From GCA-2718595 sp963935005 (GTDB taxonomy: Bacteria > Gemmatimonadota > Gemmatimonadetes > Longimicrobiales > Gaopeijiaceae), in NCBI GenBank assembly GCA_963935005.1, contig CAWWAX010000043.1, forward strand, positions 1 to 12,068: a DNA stretch of 12,068 nt, given 5' to 3'. Each line of letters opens with the position of its first letter. Position 1 is the stretch's first letter. The position numbers and the translations under genes are program-made. Positions 1 through 7,254 of this stretch are shown here, in pieces. The notes under the pieces are model-generated. The model made no database searches. It had not been told where the DNA came from and saw only the letters and a program-made list of their open reading frames with translations.

Positions 1-842
1 CCTGTTAGATCACTGGGAAGTATCCTGTTGATCACTATTCCCAAAATATCGATCTGAAATCTACTAAGGACATCGAGGGCTTTTTTGCTTTCTAAGATTG
101 GAAGTCGCTCTGGATTCATTACTAATAGGAAAGCTGTTGCCTGTGGGTCGGTTAATGATTCCCTTGCTTCGTGAAATTTATCTCTTCTAGCCTGCAAAAT
201 GCGACTGATTTCTTCATTGCGTTGATTTCTACTCTTATCCTTCACAAAATCCATCATCCCTGAATCCGAAGTATCTTCTTCAGTCTTTTGCAAGGCATCC
301 AATAAACCACCTAGCCGCCTGGATCTATCCTGATGATTCAACATGCCTTCAGTCCAAGCGGTAATGATCTCGGGTAAAGATAAGAGACGCACCGTATGGC
401 CAGTCGGAGCGGTGTCAAAGATTACAGAATCATAACGGGTCCCTGCAACGGCCATCAAGTCTGCAACACGTTCCAAAACAGCCGCTTCGACAGCACCAGG
501 AGAGTGACGAGCCAGGTCTAATTGACGATCAATCTCAGCGTACATCTTTGGAGCGACCAGCGTTTTCATATTCTGCTTTACAGTAGAGATATGACGGTCA
601 GCTTCTCTTTCTGAGTCAATTTCGAGTCCCCAAAGGTTTTTGCTCAAGGGAACCTCTCGGTCACCGATTGATTTGTCGAATATATCTGCCAGAGAATGAG
701 CCGGGTCAGTGGATACTATGAGAACTCTCCGACCACTGCTGGCTGCCAGCAAAGCCAAGGAGCTTGCTATAGTAGTCTTGCCCACTCCCCCTTTTCCACC
801 CACGAATAGAATCCGCCGGTCAAGCAACTGGGTCAACAACAC
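1..842 (-). CDS. ArsA/Get3-like ATPase, C-terminus beyond window
   Basis: The reverse strand is open from 842 to the left edge (280 codons, no stop). Seen: a deviant Walker A, GGKGGVGKT, at about residues 15-23; STDPAHSL shortly after; and FDTAPTGHT, the switch motif of ArsA/Get3 ATPases. These enzymes are cytosolic dimers that use ATP to move a client, either arsenite for the ArsB pump or tail-anchored membrane proteins for Get3. I find no cysteine in the visible part, so neither the ArsA metalloid-binding cysteines nor an early CXXC is present, which argues against a classical arsenite-pump subunit. The start is ambiguous. GTG at 842-840 follows an in-frame TAA at 851-849. TTG at 836-834 has AGG five bases upstream and overlaps the stop of the preceding gene as TTGA. 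It overlaps the Cys-Cys-tailed small gene, so the two are probably translationally coupled. Family is sure; client is unknown. Confidence 0.9.
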   Translation of the reverse strand, partial: MLLTQLLDRRILFVGGKGGVGKTTIASSLALLAASSGRRVLIVSTDPAHSLADIFDKSIGDREVPLSKNLWGLEIDSEREADRHISTVKQNMKTLVAPKMYAEIDRQLDLARHSPGAVEAAVLERVADLMAVAGTRYDSVIFDTAPTGHTVRLLSLPEIITAWTEGMLNHQDRSRRLGGLLDALQKTEEDTSDSGMMDFVKDKSRNQRNEEISRILQARRDKFHEARESLTDPQATAFLLVMNPERLPILESKKALDVLSRFQIDILGIVINRILPSDLT

Positions 843-1087
843 CTGAAATTATCAAGAGGAGATTTCTCCATGCCCATTCGAGTATGCCAATCGTGAAAAT
901 TTTCCATCAGAACGGGTTGGAGTTCGAGTGTATAATAAGAGGCTGGATTAGGTACGCCCATCATTTCAGAAAAGACTAGGAGCATAAAAAGATCTTCCTG
1001 ATCCCTTTTCTCTCGAGCTATGACACTCCGGTAAGGAGCCTTGTAAAACTCATCAGCTAAGTACAACCAACGCTTCCACCTGCCCAT
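833..1087 (-). CDS. cory-CC-star-type small protein with C-terminal Cys-Cys
   Basis: An 84-residue soluble protein with no signal peptide or membrane span. It is rich in aromatic and charged residues and ends RCC-stop, these being its only cysteines. Visible blocks are WKRW (4-7), YKAPYR (15-20), REKRDQEDLF (25-34), VPNPASYYTLEL (45-56) and HDWHTRMGMEKSPLD (65-79). From memory this matches the small family named cory-CC-star for its Cys-Cys-stop end, which is found beside ArsA-family ATPases; I could not run a search. The start ATG at 1087-1085 has GAGG nine bases upstream. The 3' end overlaps the start of the ArsA-like gene by 4-10 nt, depending on that start, so the two should be made in fixed proportion. 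It lies 48 nt after cstA on the same strand and may share its transcript. Inference: it is a partner or adaptor of the ATPase, perhaps presenting a dithiol for a metal, metalloid or lipid. Its biochemical role is unknown to me. Confidence 0.8.
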   Translation of the reverse strand: MGRWKRWLYLADEFYKAPYRSVIAREKRDQEDLFMLLVFSEMMGVPNPASYYTLELQPVLMENFHDWHTRMGMEKSPLDNFRCC

Positions 1088-1135
1088 GTACTATCGCCTC
1101 ATATTCTAATTCTAAGGGAGAGCAGACATTAACCT

Positions 1136-2812
1136 TTAAACAGCGCTGGCCCTCTCTCGATTAAAGGCTGCAGCGCCCTGCTGCAGAACCAAAACAGCCG
1201 CAACAATGATCAACAGATCAAAAAACAGGAGGACATACTGTCCATTCTCATAAAACCCCGCCAGCTGGATCAGTCCTGAGAAGAAGGCCATTGCCGTCAC
1301 GAACAACATTGGCACCAACGTGTATCTACTTGGACGTTTCAGCTTCACTAATATGATACTAATAACAAGCAAGGTTATACCTGCGAGTAACTGGTTGGTT
1401 GTTCCAAACAAGGGCCAGATCAGCATACCCCCTTGTCCGTCTGAACCACCTGCACCGAATGCCAATATCAGACAAGAACCCACTGCCAGTAGTGTGGCCA
1501 AATAGTGATTTTGCATGAACCGCATTTTATAGATAGTACCCCATTCCTGTATAATCATCCTCTGGATCCGTACACCTGAGTCCATAGTAGTACCAGCAAA
1601 TAATACAGCCATCACCGTAAGTAGTGTCGCGGCGAATTCCACTGGCAAACCGAGTCCGCTAGCAACGATGCCTGCACCACCTCTAGTAAATGTGTCGATC
1701 CCGTGAACACCAAATTCGGAGTATACGGCTCGCCACTCCTCCGAGGAGCCTAGGCCAGCACTAACCACAACTATCGTTGCTATAGCCAATAGTCCTTCTC
1801 CCAGTGACCCAAGGTACCCAACGAACCTAGCATCAGGTTCTTTATCTAGTTGCTTTGAGGTTGTGCCCGAGGCCACTAATCCATGAAAACCAGATATTGC
1901 ACCACAAGCGATAGTCACGAACAAAAGCGGGAGCATAGGTGGAGCTCCAATGATTTTTGCATCCGCATTGTATGCTGGTGCTGTAATCTCTGGACCCGCA
2001 AGGAGGACTGCAGCATAGAGTAGTCCAAGCCCAATAAATAACTGAATGCCATTGATATAGTCCCGGGGCTGCAACAAGAGCCAAACTGGAAGAAGCGACG
2101 CCACTGCAGCATAGCCAAAAAGAATTAAGATCCACTGAGGTCCTGCGGAAAGACCCATAAAGACATCTGGCAACGCAACAGGAACTTGATCTCCGACCCA
2201 TATTACCGCATAGAGAATAGCCGTACCAACGATAGTCGGCCAAAGAATCGGCACGTGCATTTTGTAGATCAAAACTCCGATAACCAAAGCTACCGCTATT
2301 GCACTCCACGTAGGAATAACACTGCTGGGTGTAGCCACCAAGGCGTTGGAAATGGATACGGCAAAAACCGCATTTACCATAAGAAGCAACAAGAATATGA
2401 CAATCATAAACAGGTTTCGAGCACGAATGCTAACTACTTCTCCCGTCAAAGAACCAATCGATTTTCCTTCATTCCTCACACTTGCCCAAAGCGCACCAAA
2501 ATCATGAACACCTGCAAAGAACATGGTTCCCACCACAACCCAAATGAAAGCTGGGAGCCATCCCCAAATCAGTGCTATGGCCGGACCAATAATTGGCGCC
2601 GCCCCAGCCACTGTAGTGAAATGGTGCCCCCAGAGAACAATCCTGTCAGTGGGGATGTAATCGACATTGTCACGCTTGGTATACGCTGGTGTCTTGAAAT
2701 TGGGGTCCAATCGATAAATCTTCTCAGCGATAAATTTGGAGTAAAAAATGTAGCCGAGAAGAAGAAAAAACACGCCTGTAACTACTAAGTAGATTGCATT
2801 CATGGAAAACAT
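1136..2812 (-). CDS. cstA: CstA-family carbon starvation transporter
   Basis: A 558-residue polytopic inner-membrane protein, almost wholly hydrophobic segments separated by short loops. Family signatures seen: HHFTTVAGAAPIIGP (63-77), GVHDFGALWASVRNEGKSIG (101-120), SGFHGLVASGTTSKQL (307-322), RIQRMIIQEW (415-424) and IWPLFGTTNQLLAG (465-478). Known members import pyruvate or peptides in starving cells (E. coli CstA and BtsT). This one is shorter than the roughly 700-residue E. coli proteins but matches the compact form common in other phyla. ATG at 2812 was taken as the start; ATG at 2803 is possible. The only purine-rich ribosome-binding candidate is GAGGGAG about 15-20 bases upstream of 2812. 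It is first in a same-strand run with the CC-tailed protein and the ArsA-like ATPase. The substrate cannot be read from sequence. Its 5' region is shared with the divergent ureohydrolase gene. Confidence 0.93.
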   Translation of the reverse strand: MFSMNAIYLVVTGVFFLLLGYIFYSKFIAEKIYRLDPNFKTPAYTKRDNVDYIPTDRIVLWGHHFTTVAGAAPIIGPAIALIWGWLPAFIWVVVGTMFFAGVHDFGALWASVRNEGKSIGSLTGEVVSIRARNLFMIVIFLLLLMVNAVFAVSISNALVATPSSVIPTWSAIAVALVIGVLIYKMHVPILWPTIVGTAILYAVIWVGDQVPVALPDVFMGLSAGPQWILILFGYAAVASLLPVWLLLQPRDYINGIQLFIGLGLLYAAVLLAGPEITAPAYNADAKIIGAPPMLPLLFVTIACGAISGFHGLVASGTTSKQLDKEPDARFVGYLGSLGEGLLAIATIVVVSAGLGSSEEWRAVYSEFGVHGIDTFTRGGAGIVASGLGLPVEFAATLLTVMAVLFAGTTMDSGVRIQRMIIQEWGTIYKMRFMQNHYLATLLAVGSCLILAFGAGGSDGQGGMLIWPLFGTTNQLLAGITLLVISIILVKLKRPSRYTLVPMLFVTAMAFFSGLIQLAGFYENGQYVLLFFDLLIIVAAVLVLQQGAAAFNRERASAV

Positions 2813-2966
2813 ACTATCAAACCCACTCCCTCACCGATAGAGAGAGAAGGAAATTCTTTTCCATACATCCAACGCCAATTTGAGATTGACTTCCCTTGCG
2901 AATAAGGTCTGGTAACATCAGCTTTGGTTTAACAGTGACGGTTCTCCCGGACGTTAACACCACCAC

Positions 2967-3944
2967 ATGGAAAATGCATTGAAAATGCCTTCTGAAAAAC
3001 AATATGACCCCATGTCATCGCCTAGATATATGGACATACCAACCTTTATGAGAGCGCCTCAAATTGAGAGTCCTTCTGACTGTGATGTAGCAATGATTGG
3101 GATTCCTTACGACGGAGCTGTGACGAACAGACCTGGCGCACGACATGGACCAAGAGAGATCCGTAATAGTTCAAGCATGATGCGTTCGATCCATCCAGTA
3201 ACTCGCATCAATCCTTACCAACAATGTCGAATTGGGGATGCTGGAGATGTGCCTTTTACTAACGTATACGACGTAGAAAAAGCCCATCAGAACATTGAGG
3301 ATTTTGTACATCTATGGACTTCATCAAATACAGCTATCTTAGCGGCCGGCGGAGACCACTCCGTTACTCTCCCCGTCTTGAGAGCCTTAAGATTGGGGTG
3401 CAATGAACCACTGGGCTTAATCCACATCGATGCCCATACAGATACCTGGGATGATTTTTTGGGCACTGATTACAGTCACGGAGCACCATTTCGTAGAGCC
3501 GTAGAAGAGGGACTCATTGATCCAGAACGAACTGTTCAAATTGGAATCCGAGGAGCGCAGAATGCCAGTGTGGGATGGGACTACTCAGAATCGGTCGGTA
3601 TGAGAGTAATCTTTATGGAAGAGGTGTTAGACTTGGGTGTCCAGGCCGTGATCAAGGAAGCCCGAAAAATCATAGGGTCGAGCCAGGCCTATATCTCTTT
3701 TGATATCGACAGTATTGATCCAGCGTTTGCCCCTGGAACGGGAACCCCAGAAGTCGGTGGCTTCACGAGCCGTGAAGCGTTGTCCTTGGTCCGCGGATTC
3801 AATGGCCTCAACATTGCAGGCGCCGACGTAGTAGAAATTTCACCACCCTGGGATCCCACAGGAATGACCGCCTTAGTAGGAGCCAGCATGATGTACGAAT
3901 TGCTTTGCATACTAGCAACTGCACGTGGCCGAGAAACCAAATAA
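2967..3944 (+). CDS. Ureohydrolase, agmatinase/guanidinobutyrase type
   Basis: A 325-residue cytosolic arginase-superfamily enzyme. All binuclear manganese ligands are visible: GGDH (128-131), DAHTD (155-159) and SFDIDSIDP (244-252). VVEISPP (288-294) completes the active site. These enzymes hydrolyse a guanidino group to urea plus an amine. TNRPGARHGPREIR (53-66) and SHGAPFRRAVEEGL (170-183) resemble the agmatinase, guanidinobutyrase and guanidinopropionase branch rather than true arginase. Substrate choice within that branch, including guanidine itself, cannot be settled here, so I give no gene symbol. ATG at 2967 is the longest start and lacks a clear ribosome-binding site; ATG at 2985 and 3012 are alternatives, and conserved sequence begins only around residue 20. 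The GNAT gene follows 12 nt after the stop, suggesting an operon. Confidence 0.92.
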   Translation: MENALKMPSEKQYDPMSSPRYMDIPTFMRAPQIESPSDCDVAMIGIPYDGAVTNRPGARHGPREIRNSSSMMRSIHPVTRINPYQQCRIGDAGDVPFTNVYDVEKAHQNIEDFVHLWTSSNTAILAAGGDHSVTLPVLRALRLGCNEPLGLIHIDAHTDTWDDFLGTDYSHGAPFRRAVEEGLIDPERTVQIGIRGAQNASVGWDYSESVGMRVIFMEEVLDLGVQAVIKEARKIIGSSQAYISFDIDSIDPAFAPGTGTPEVGGFTSREALSLVRGFNGLNIAGADVVEISPPWDPTGMTALVGASMMYELLCILATARGRETK

Positions 3945-3955
3945 ATCGAGATATA

Positions 3956-4468
3956 GTGACTACGATTAATCCGCCATCCACTCAAATCGTGACTGTTAAA
4001 CCAGAGTACCTGACTGAAATCCTGCTACTTAATGAAAACGCGATCCCCCATGTAAATAAGGTGAGTAGAGAATTTTTTCAGACGCAGCTGGGATCAGCTC
4101 CATACTTCCGAGCAATACTCTCAGAGGGAAACGTTAAAGCTTTTCTACTGGGAATGTCAGAGACCGCTAGCTATCAGAGTCTTAATTTCCTCTGGTTCCA
4201 AAAAAGGTATCCTAAATTTGTATACGTGGATCGAATCGTTGTAGACGAGAAGTTTCACCGAGGTGGGCTAGGTAGTGCTCTTTATGCTGATTTTAAAAAA
4301 TTAGCGAAACTGAAGGATTGTCCCATGGCCTGTGAGGTCAACATCCATCCCCCAAATCCGATTTCCATCCGATTTCACCAGAGTTTTGGATTCAAAGAGG
4401 TGGGTCAACAAGACACCCAAAACGGAGAGAAGCGAGTCTCTTTAATGCTCAAAAATATAGATGACTAA
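3956..4468 (+). CDS. GNAT-family N-acetyltransferase (COG3818-like)
   Basis: About 170 residues when started at GTG 3956, the first in-frame start after the ureohydrolase stop, with GAG six bases upstream. The frame stays open upstream to a TTG at 3905 inside the ureohydrolase gene, but that extension carries no recognisable fold and is unlikely. Acetyl-CoA-binding motif A is seen at VDRIVVDEKFHRGGLGSALY (91-110), with the R/Q-x-x-G-x-G/A-type loop as HRGGLG. The later CEVNIHPPNP (126-135) and FHQSFGFKEVG (140-150) form the rest of the fold. SLNFLWF (75-81) and the EVN...PPNP block resemble the uncharacterised COG3818 acetyltransferases, as I recall them. Reaction: transfer of acetyl from acetyl-CoA to an amine; acceptor unknown. 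Tight coupling to a ureohydrolase makes its amine product a candidate acceptor, which is inference only. Confidence 0.85.
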   Translation: MTTINPPSTQIVTVKPEYLTEILLLNENAIPHVNKVSREFFQTQLGSAPYFRAILSEGNVKAFLLGMSETASYQSLNFLWFQKRYPKFVYVDRIVVDEKFHRGGLGSALYADFKKLAKLKDCPMACEVNIHPPNPISIRFHQSFGFKEVGQQDTQNGEKRVSLMLKNIDD

Positions 4469-4496
4469 ACTTCCTGGGCCGGACCAGTCTCTGCTC

Positions 4497-5291
4497 TTAA
4501 AAACGTAGGATCCGAATGACGTTGAATCCGAGTCGCCACTCTTTTGGATGCAATCCAAAAGGAGAACCTACTAGATATTGACTGGGATTCATCCTGACTT
4601 GATTGCTTAATAAAATCTTAAAAAAATGCCCTCTTGTCCGAAACTCTATACCGAAAGTTCCGACGTCGTTAGGAGTGGCAGAACGGGCTCCAGTGGCTAT
4701 CCATTCAGCAATGAGATTGATCCTTCTAGAAACCGAGAACTGTCCATTAAGCCCAAACGCAAAATCGGTTCTAACCAATCCTTCTTCAGAAACACCCCTG
4801 AGCAATGACGGCACAACGCCTATTGCTATTTTATCAGTGAGCAAAGTGTTCAAAATGAGTTGAAGATACACCTCCGTCCGCAGATCCTGAGAGTTGTTTT
4901 CAAAATCCCAAGAGCTACCTAGGATTGTAGATGCGGCCCAAGGCCTTGGCCCATCTTTTTGGGCTAAGTGTACCTTAGTATTCACTTCGAGATTGTCTTC
5001 CAAGCTACTTCTCAAAACCCCTAAAAGAAGCTTGTCGGTGACAGCAAAACCTAATCCCAGCCGATTATATGCTGGACCATCTAGCCCCCACAGAACGTCT
5101 GGGCCGTCAGAAATAGGTGGTAAAAATCGATGTGAGATCTCAAGAATACCTTCTCCAGATCTCAGCATCATAGCTGTTGGTAAATTTGCTGATTGAGTAG
5201 AATGAAAAATTTCAGTCAGCGGAGTGCTTTCCTGCGCATGCATAGCACTGTTGTCGAAAAGTAAACAAGAGGAAATCACCCAGGCCAGCAC
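4497..5291 (-). CDS. DUF5777-like outer-membrane beta-barrel protein
   Basis: At least 264 residues. A hydrophobic leader ends near AMHAQES (16-22), consistent with Sec export. The mature part has alternating polar/hydrophobic strands and short turns, for example DKLLLGVLRSSLEDNLEVN, INLIAEWIATG and HFFKILLSNQ, and it ends in Phe preceded by VIRILR, as outer-membrane barrels often do. RFLPPISDGPDVLWGLDGPA (56-75) and RLGLGFAVTDKLLLGVLRS (77-95) recall DUF5777 family proteins; this is from memory. The GTG start at 5291 lacks both a ribosome-binding site and basic residues before the hydrophobic stretch. The frame continues upstream with a Lys-containing stretch to an ATT at 5330, so the true start may be earlier. 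It follows directly on the CX4CH lipoprotein gene, and the two probably act together at the outer membrane. Transport or scaffold function is unknown. Confidence 0.7.
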   Translation of the reverse strand: MLAWVISSCLLFDNSAMHAQESTPLTEIFHSTQSANLPTAMMLRSGEGILEISHRFLPPISDGPDVLWGLDGPAYNRLGLGFAVTDKLLLGVLRSSLEDNLEVNTKVHLAQKDGPRPWAASTILGSSWDFENNSQDLRTEVYLQLILNTLLTDKIAIGVVPSLLRGVSEEGLVRTDFAFGLNGQFSVSRRINLIAEWIATGARSATPNDVGTFGIEFRTRGHFFKILLSNQVRMNPSQYLVGSPFGLHPKEWRLGFNVIRILRF

Positions 5292-5325
5292 ATAAATTAT
5301 TTTACCAGGAGACCAGGTTAGGTTC

Positions 5326-5760
5326 TTAATTGTTTTTAGCTCCCTGATTAATCCAATTCTTTATATTTTTCATATCTGTGGCATCCAAGGCAGCACCTCC
5401 AAGAGGCATCCTCGAACCAACGCTCTGACTCCCGTCGAGTTTTTTCACGAGGTAACTACCTGCTGCATTTGAGGGTATCACGAAAACTTCTCCGGTACCA
5501 CTAGAGGGGACACCCACTAACATGGCATAAGAACCGGTGGATGTAGAAAGGCTCAAACCACCAGCTCCTCCCCCGTGGCATGACGAAGCCGAACAACCAT
5601 TTCTAACAAATATTTCCCAAACATCTTTTTCGTACGAAGGATCGGCCTTCACCGATCGAGTCGTACCAGACGGGGGAGCTGTCGTTTCAGTGGTGATACC
5701 TGTAGAGGTGTCTCCACAACCGAGCAGACATAATAACATTACTACTGAGACATACCGCAT
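5326..5760 (-). CDS. Lipoprotein with CX4CH cytochrome c-like domain
   Basis: 144 residues from ATG 5760, chosen because AGGTGG (5777-5772) sits 11 bases upstream and the protein then begins with a compact lipoprotein signal (MRYVSVVMLLCLLGCGD) whose lipobox is LLGC with Cys15. A GTG at 5775 in frame would add five residues. After a Ser/Thr/Pro-rich linker comes GCSASSCHGGG (55-65). The motif is C-X4-CH, not the usual CXXCH, with His62 as a possible haem ligand. Later RMPLGG (117-122) could supply Met118 as the distal ligand, and the C-terminal DMKNIKNWINQGA (129-141) resembles the last helix of class I and planctomycete-type cytochromes c. Proteins of this layout are familiar from several environmental phyla. 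It is likely anchored in a membrane facing the periplasm. Either haem is bound with an unusual spacing or the two cysteines form a disulfide. It is followed by the beta-barrel gene. Confidence 0.78.
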   Translation of the reverse strand: MRYVSVVMLLCLLGCGDTSTGITTETTAPPSGTTRSVKADPSYEKDVWEIFVRNGCSASSCHGGGAGGLSLSTSTGSYAMLVGVPSSGTGEVFVIPSNAAGSYLVKKLDGSQSVGSRMPLGGAALDATDMKNIKNWINQGAKNN

Positions 5761-5830
5761 TATATTAATTGCCACCTAAGTCCACTCCAGAAATTGATCT
5801 ATTGTGCTACAATATAACCAATACAAGAAT

Positions 5831-5850
5831 ACCCTCAAATAGGGTGTCAA
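5831..5850 (-). promoter_or_regulatory. Candidate promoter -35 box beside an inverted repeat
   Basis: On the reverse strand a perfect TTGACA (5850-5845) lies about 90 bases before the lipoprotein start. It runs straight into an inverted repeat, ACCCT-(5)-AGGGT (5831-5845), which would sit in the spacer like an operator. The matching -10 is poor: the best hexamers nearby are TTGTAT or TGTATT at 18-19 bases. Treat as a candidate only. Confidence 0.3.
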
Positions 5851-5898
5851 TCCCACACCAGAAAAATCTCTTCTAACCTGATCCCAACTGTGAATTCC

Positions 5899-5927
5899 TT
5901 GACCAGATTTTCCTTATACCGTACAAG
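5899..5927 (+). promoter_or_regulatory. Candidate sigma70-type promoter for the P1 peptidase gene
   Basis: TTGACC (5899-5904) is separated by exactly 17 bases from TACAAG (5922-5927), giving five and four matches to the consensus boxes. It points toward the peptidase start 54 bases downstream, in the divergent intergenic region. Seen by eye only; chance matches of this quality are common. Confidence 0.35.
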
Positions 5928-5980
5928 TGTCAGATAGAATCATACGAACCTGAAACTTTCATACTCACTATGGGTCTGCC

Positions 5981-7150
5981 ATGAAGAATCCTAAACTTAA
6001 CGTGATAATAAGAACCACTTTTATCATCGCAATCTGTACATCTGCCATTTCATCAAGTCTGTCTGGACAGACTAAACCACGTGCCAGAGATCTTGGAATC
6101 CCCTTCGATGGCATGACTGGACCTGATAACTCTATTACTGATGTCGATGATGTCCTGGTAGGACATGTCACTCTGATTTCAGGAGAAGGCTCCTTAGTAG
6201 TTGGAAAAGGACCAGTGCGCACTGGCGTAACTACAATATTGCCTCGAGGATCGAACCCATCAGATCCCGTCTTCGCTGGATGGTTCGCATTGAATGGAAA
6301 CGGAGAAATGACCGGAACTACATGGGTAGAAGAATCCGGTTTTATGGAAGGGCCTATAGCAATCACTAACACTCACAGCGTGGGTATCGTGAGAGATGCA
6401 ATTATTGCATGGCAAACTCAGAATGGAAATGCCTTCCAGCCATGGTCCTTACCCGTCGTAGCCGAGACCTATGATGGAACTCTCAATGACATAAATGGAT
6501 TTCATGTTACCAAGCAGCATCTATTTTCCGCACTTGATGCTTCTACGGATGGACCTGTAGCTGAAGGAAACGTCGGTGGTGGCACTGGGATGAGATGTTT
6601 AGGGTTCAAGTGTGGCATCGGAACATCTTCTCGAATCGTCAGTGCTGAAGCGAACTACATGGTCGGAGTTCTAGTACAGGCCAACTATGGCAGTAGAGAA
6701 CAGCTCACGATAGCTGGCGTTCCCGTTGGAAAGCATCTCGATTTGAAACCTGAACAAGAGTCTCCATATCAGGATCGCGGGTCAATCATAATCGTCGTGG
6801 CAACTGACGCTCCTCTTCTTCCTCATCAATTGAAAAGAGTCGCTCGAAGAGCCTCACTTGGTGTTGCTCGAACTGGCGGTACGGCAAGCAACGGATCCGG
6901 TGATATCTTCATAGCGTTTTCAACAAACAACCCAAATGTAGCAGGGAAAAAACCATCAAGTTCACTACTGATGCTAAACAACTCAAACTTAAGCACTATT
7001 TTTCAAGCTACTGTTGAAGCCACCGAGGAAGCGATCATCAATGCCATGATTGCGGCAGAAACAATGGAAGGAAGAGACGGAAACCGCTCCGAAGCCATAC
7101 CACACAAGGAGTTACTACAGATCCTTGACTCTTATGGCCGTCTGAAATAA
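5981..7150 (+). CDS. Exported P1-family (DmpA-type) aminopeptidase
   Basis: 389 residues with an N-terminal Sec-type signal: basic start, hydrophobic core about 12-24, small residues SLSGQ before 31. The mature part opens with RARDLGIPFDGMTGP (34-48), typical of DmpA-like proteins. Further family signatures are NTHSVGIVRDA (130-140), ETYDG (162-166), GNVGGGTGM (196-204), VQANYG (232-237) and NGSGDIFIAFST (304-315). These enzymes are N-terminal nucleophile hydrolases that cut themselves before a serine, here Gly305-Ser306. Tyr164 and Asn235 look like the other active-site residues. DmpA of Ochrobactrum releases N-terminal L-amino acids from peptides and also acts on D-Ala amides and esters; relatives cut beta-peptides. 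ATG 5981 has only a weak ribosome-binding site. The DAAO-like gene follows 104 nt downstream on the same strand. Export suggests periplasmic action on peptides or amides; stereospecificity is not readable. Confidence 0.9.
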   Translation: MKNPKLNVIIRTTFIIAICTSAISSSLSGQTKPRARDLGIPFDGMTGPDNSITDVDDVLVGHVTLISGEGSLVVGKGPVRTGVTTILPRGSNPSDPVFAGWFALNGNGEMTGTTWVEESGFMEGPIAITNTHSVGIVRDAIIAWQTQNGNAFQPWSLPVVAETYDGTLNDINGFHVTKQHLFSALDASTDGPVAEGNVGGGTGMRCLGFKCGIGTSSRIVSAEANYMVGVLVQANYGSREQLTIAGVPVGKHLDLKPEQESPYQDRGSIIIVVATDAPLLPHQLKRVARRASLGVARTGGTASNGSGDIFIAFSTNNPNVAGKKPSSSLLMLNNSNLSTIFQATVEATEEAIINAMIAAETMEGRDGNRSEAIPHKELLQILDSYGRLK

Positions 7151-7254
7151 ACCACGAAATATCGAAAATAGTTAGAATCACCTTGGTCATCTGGAGATTT
7201 AAATGCTACTCTTAGGCCGCAGGCTGGGGCATTCCTAACTACAGAGACGATTCT

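Noticed and set aside
1842..2309. A 155-codon open frame on the minus strand.
   Set aside because: It is an out-of-frame reading of the CstA gene on the same strand, rich in Cys and Ser and without motif support.
2186..2788. A 200-codon open frame on the plus strand.
   Set aside because: It lies wholly antisense to the CstA gene, and its translation is low-complexity and polar with no family motif, as expected for the complement of a membrane-protein gene.
3905..3955. TTG-initiated extension of the acetyltransferase into the end of the ureohydrolase gene.
   Set aside because: The extra 17 residues match nothing in the GNAT fold, and GTG 3956 lies just after the ureohydrolase stop with a GAG upstream.
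2925..4003. A shared 12-mer, ACTGTTAAACCA, at 3992-4003 and inverted at 2925-2936.
   Set aside because: One copy is inside the acetyltransferase coding region, and only two copies were noticed; probably coincidence rather than a binding site.
4469..4496. CTGG-(6)-CCAG between the convergent acetyltransferase and barrel genes as a bidirectional terminator.
   Set aside because: Four-base stem and no T-run on either strand; too weak to call.
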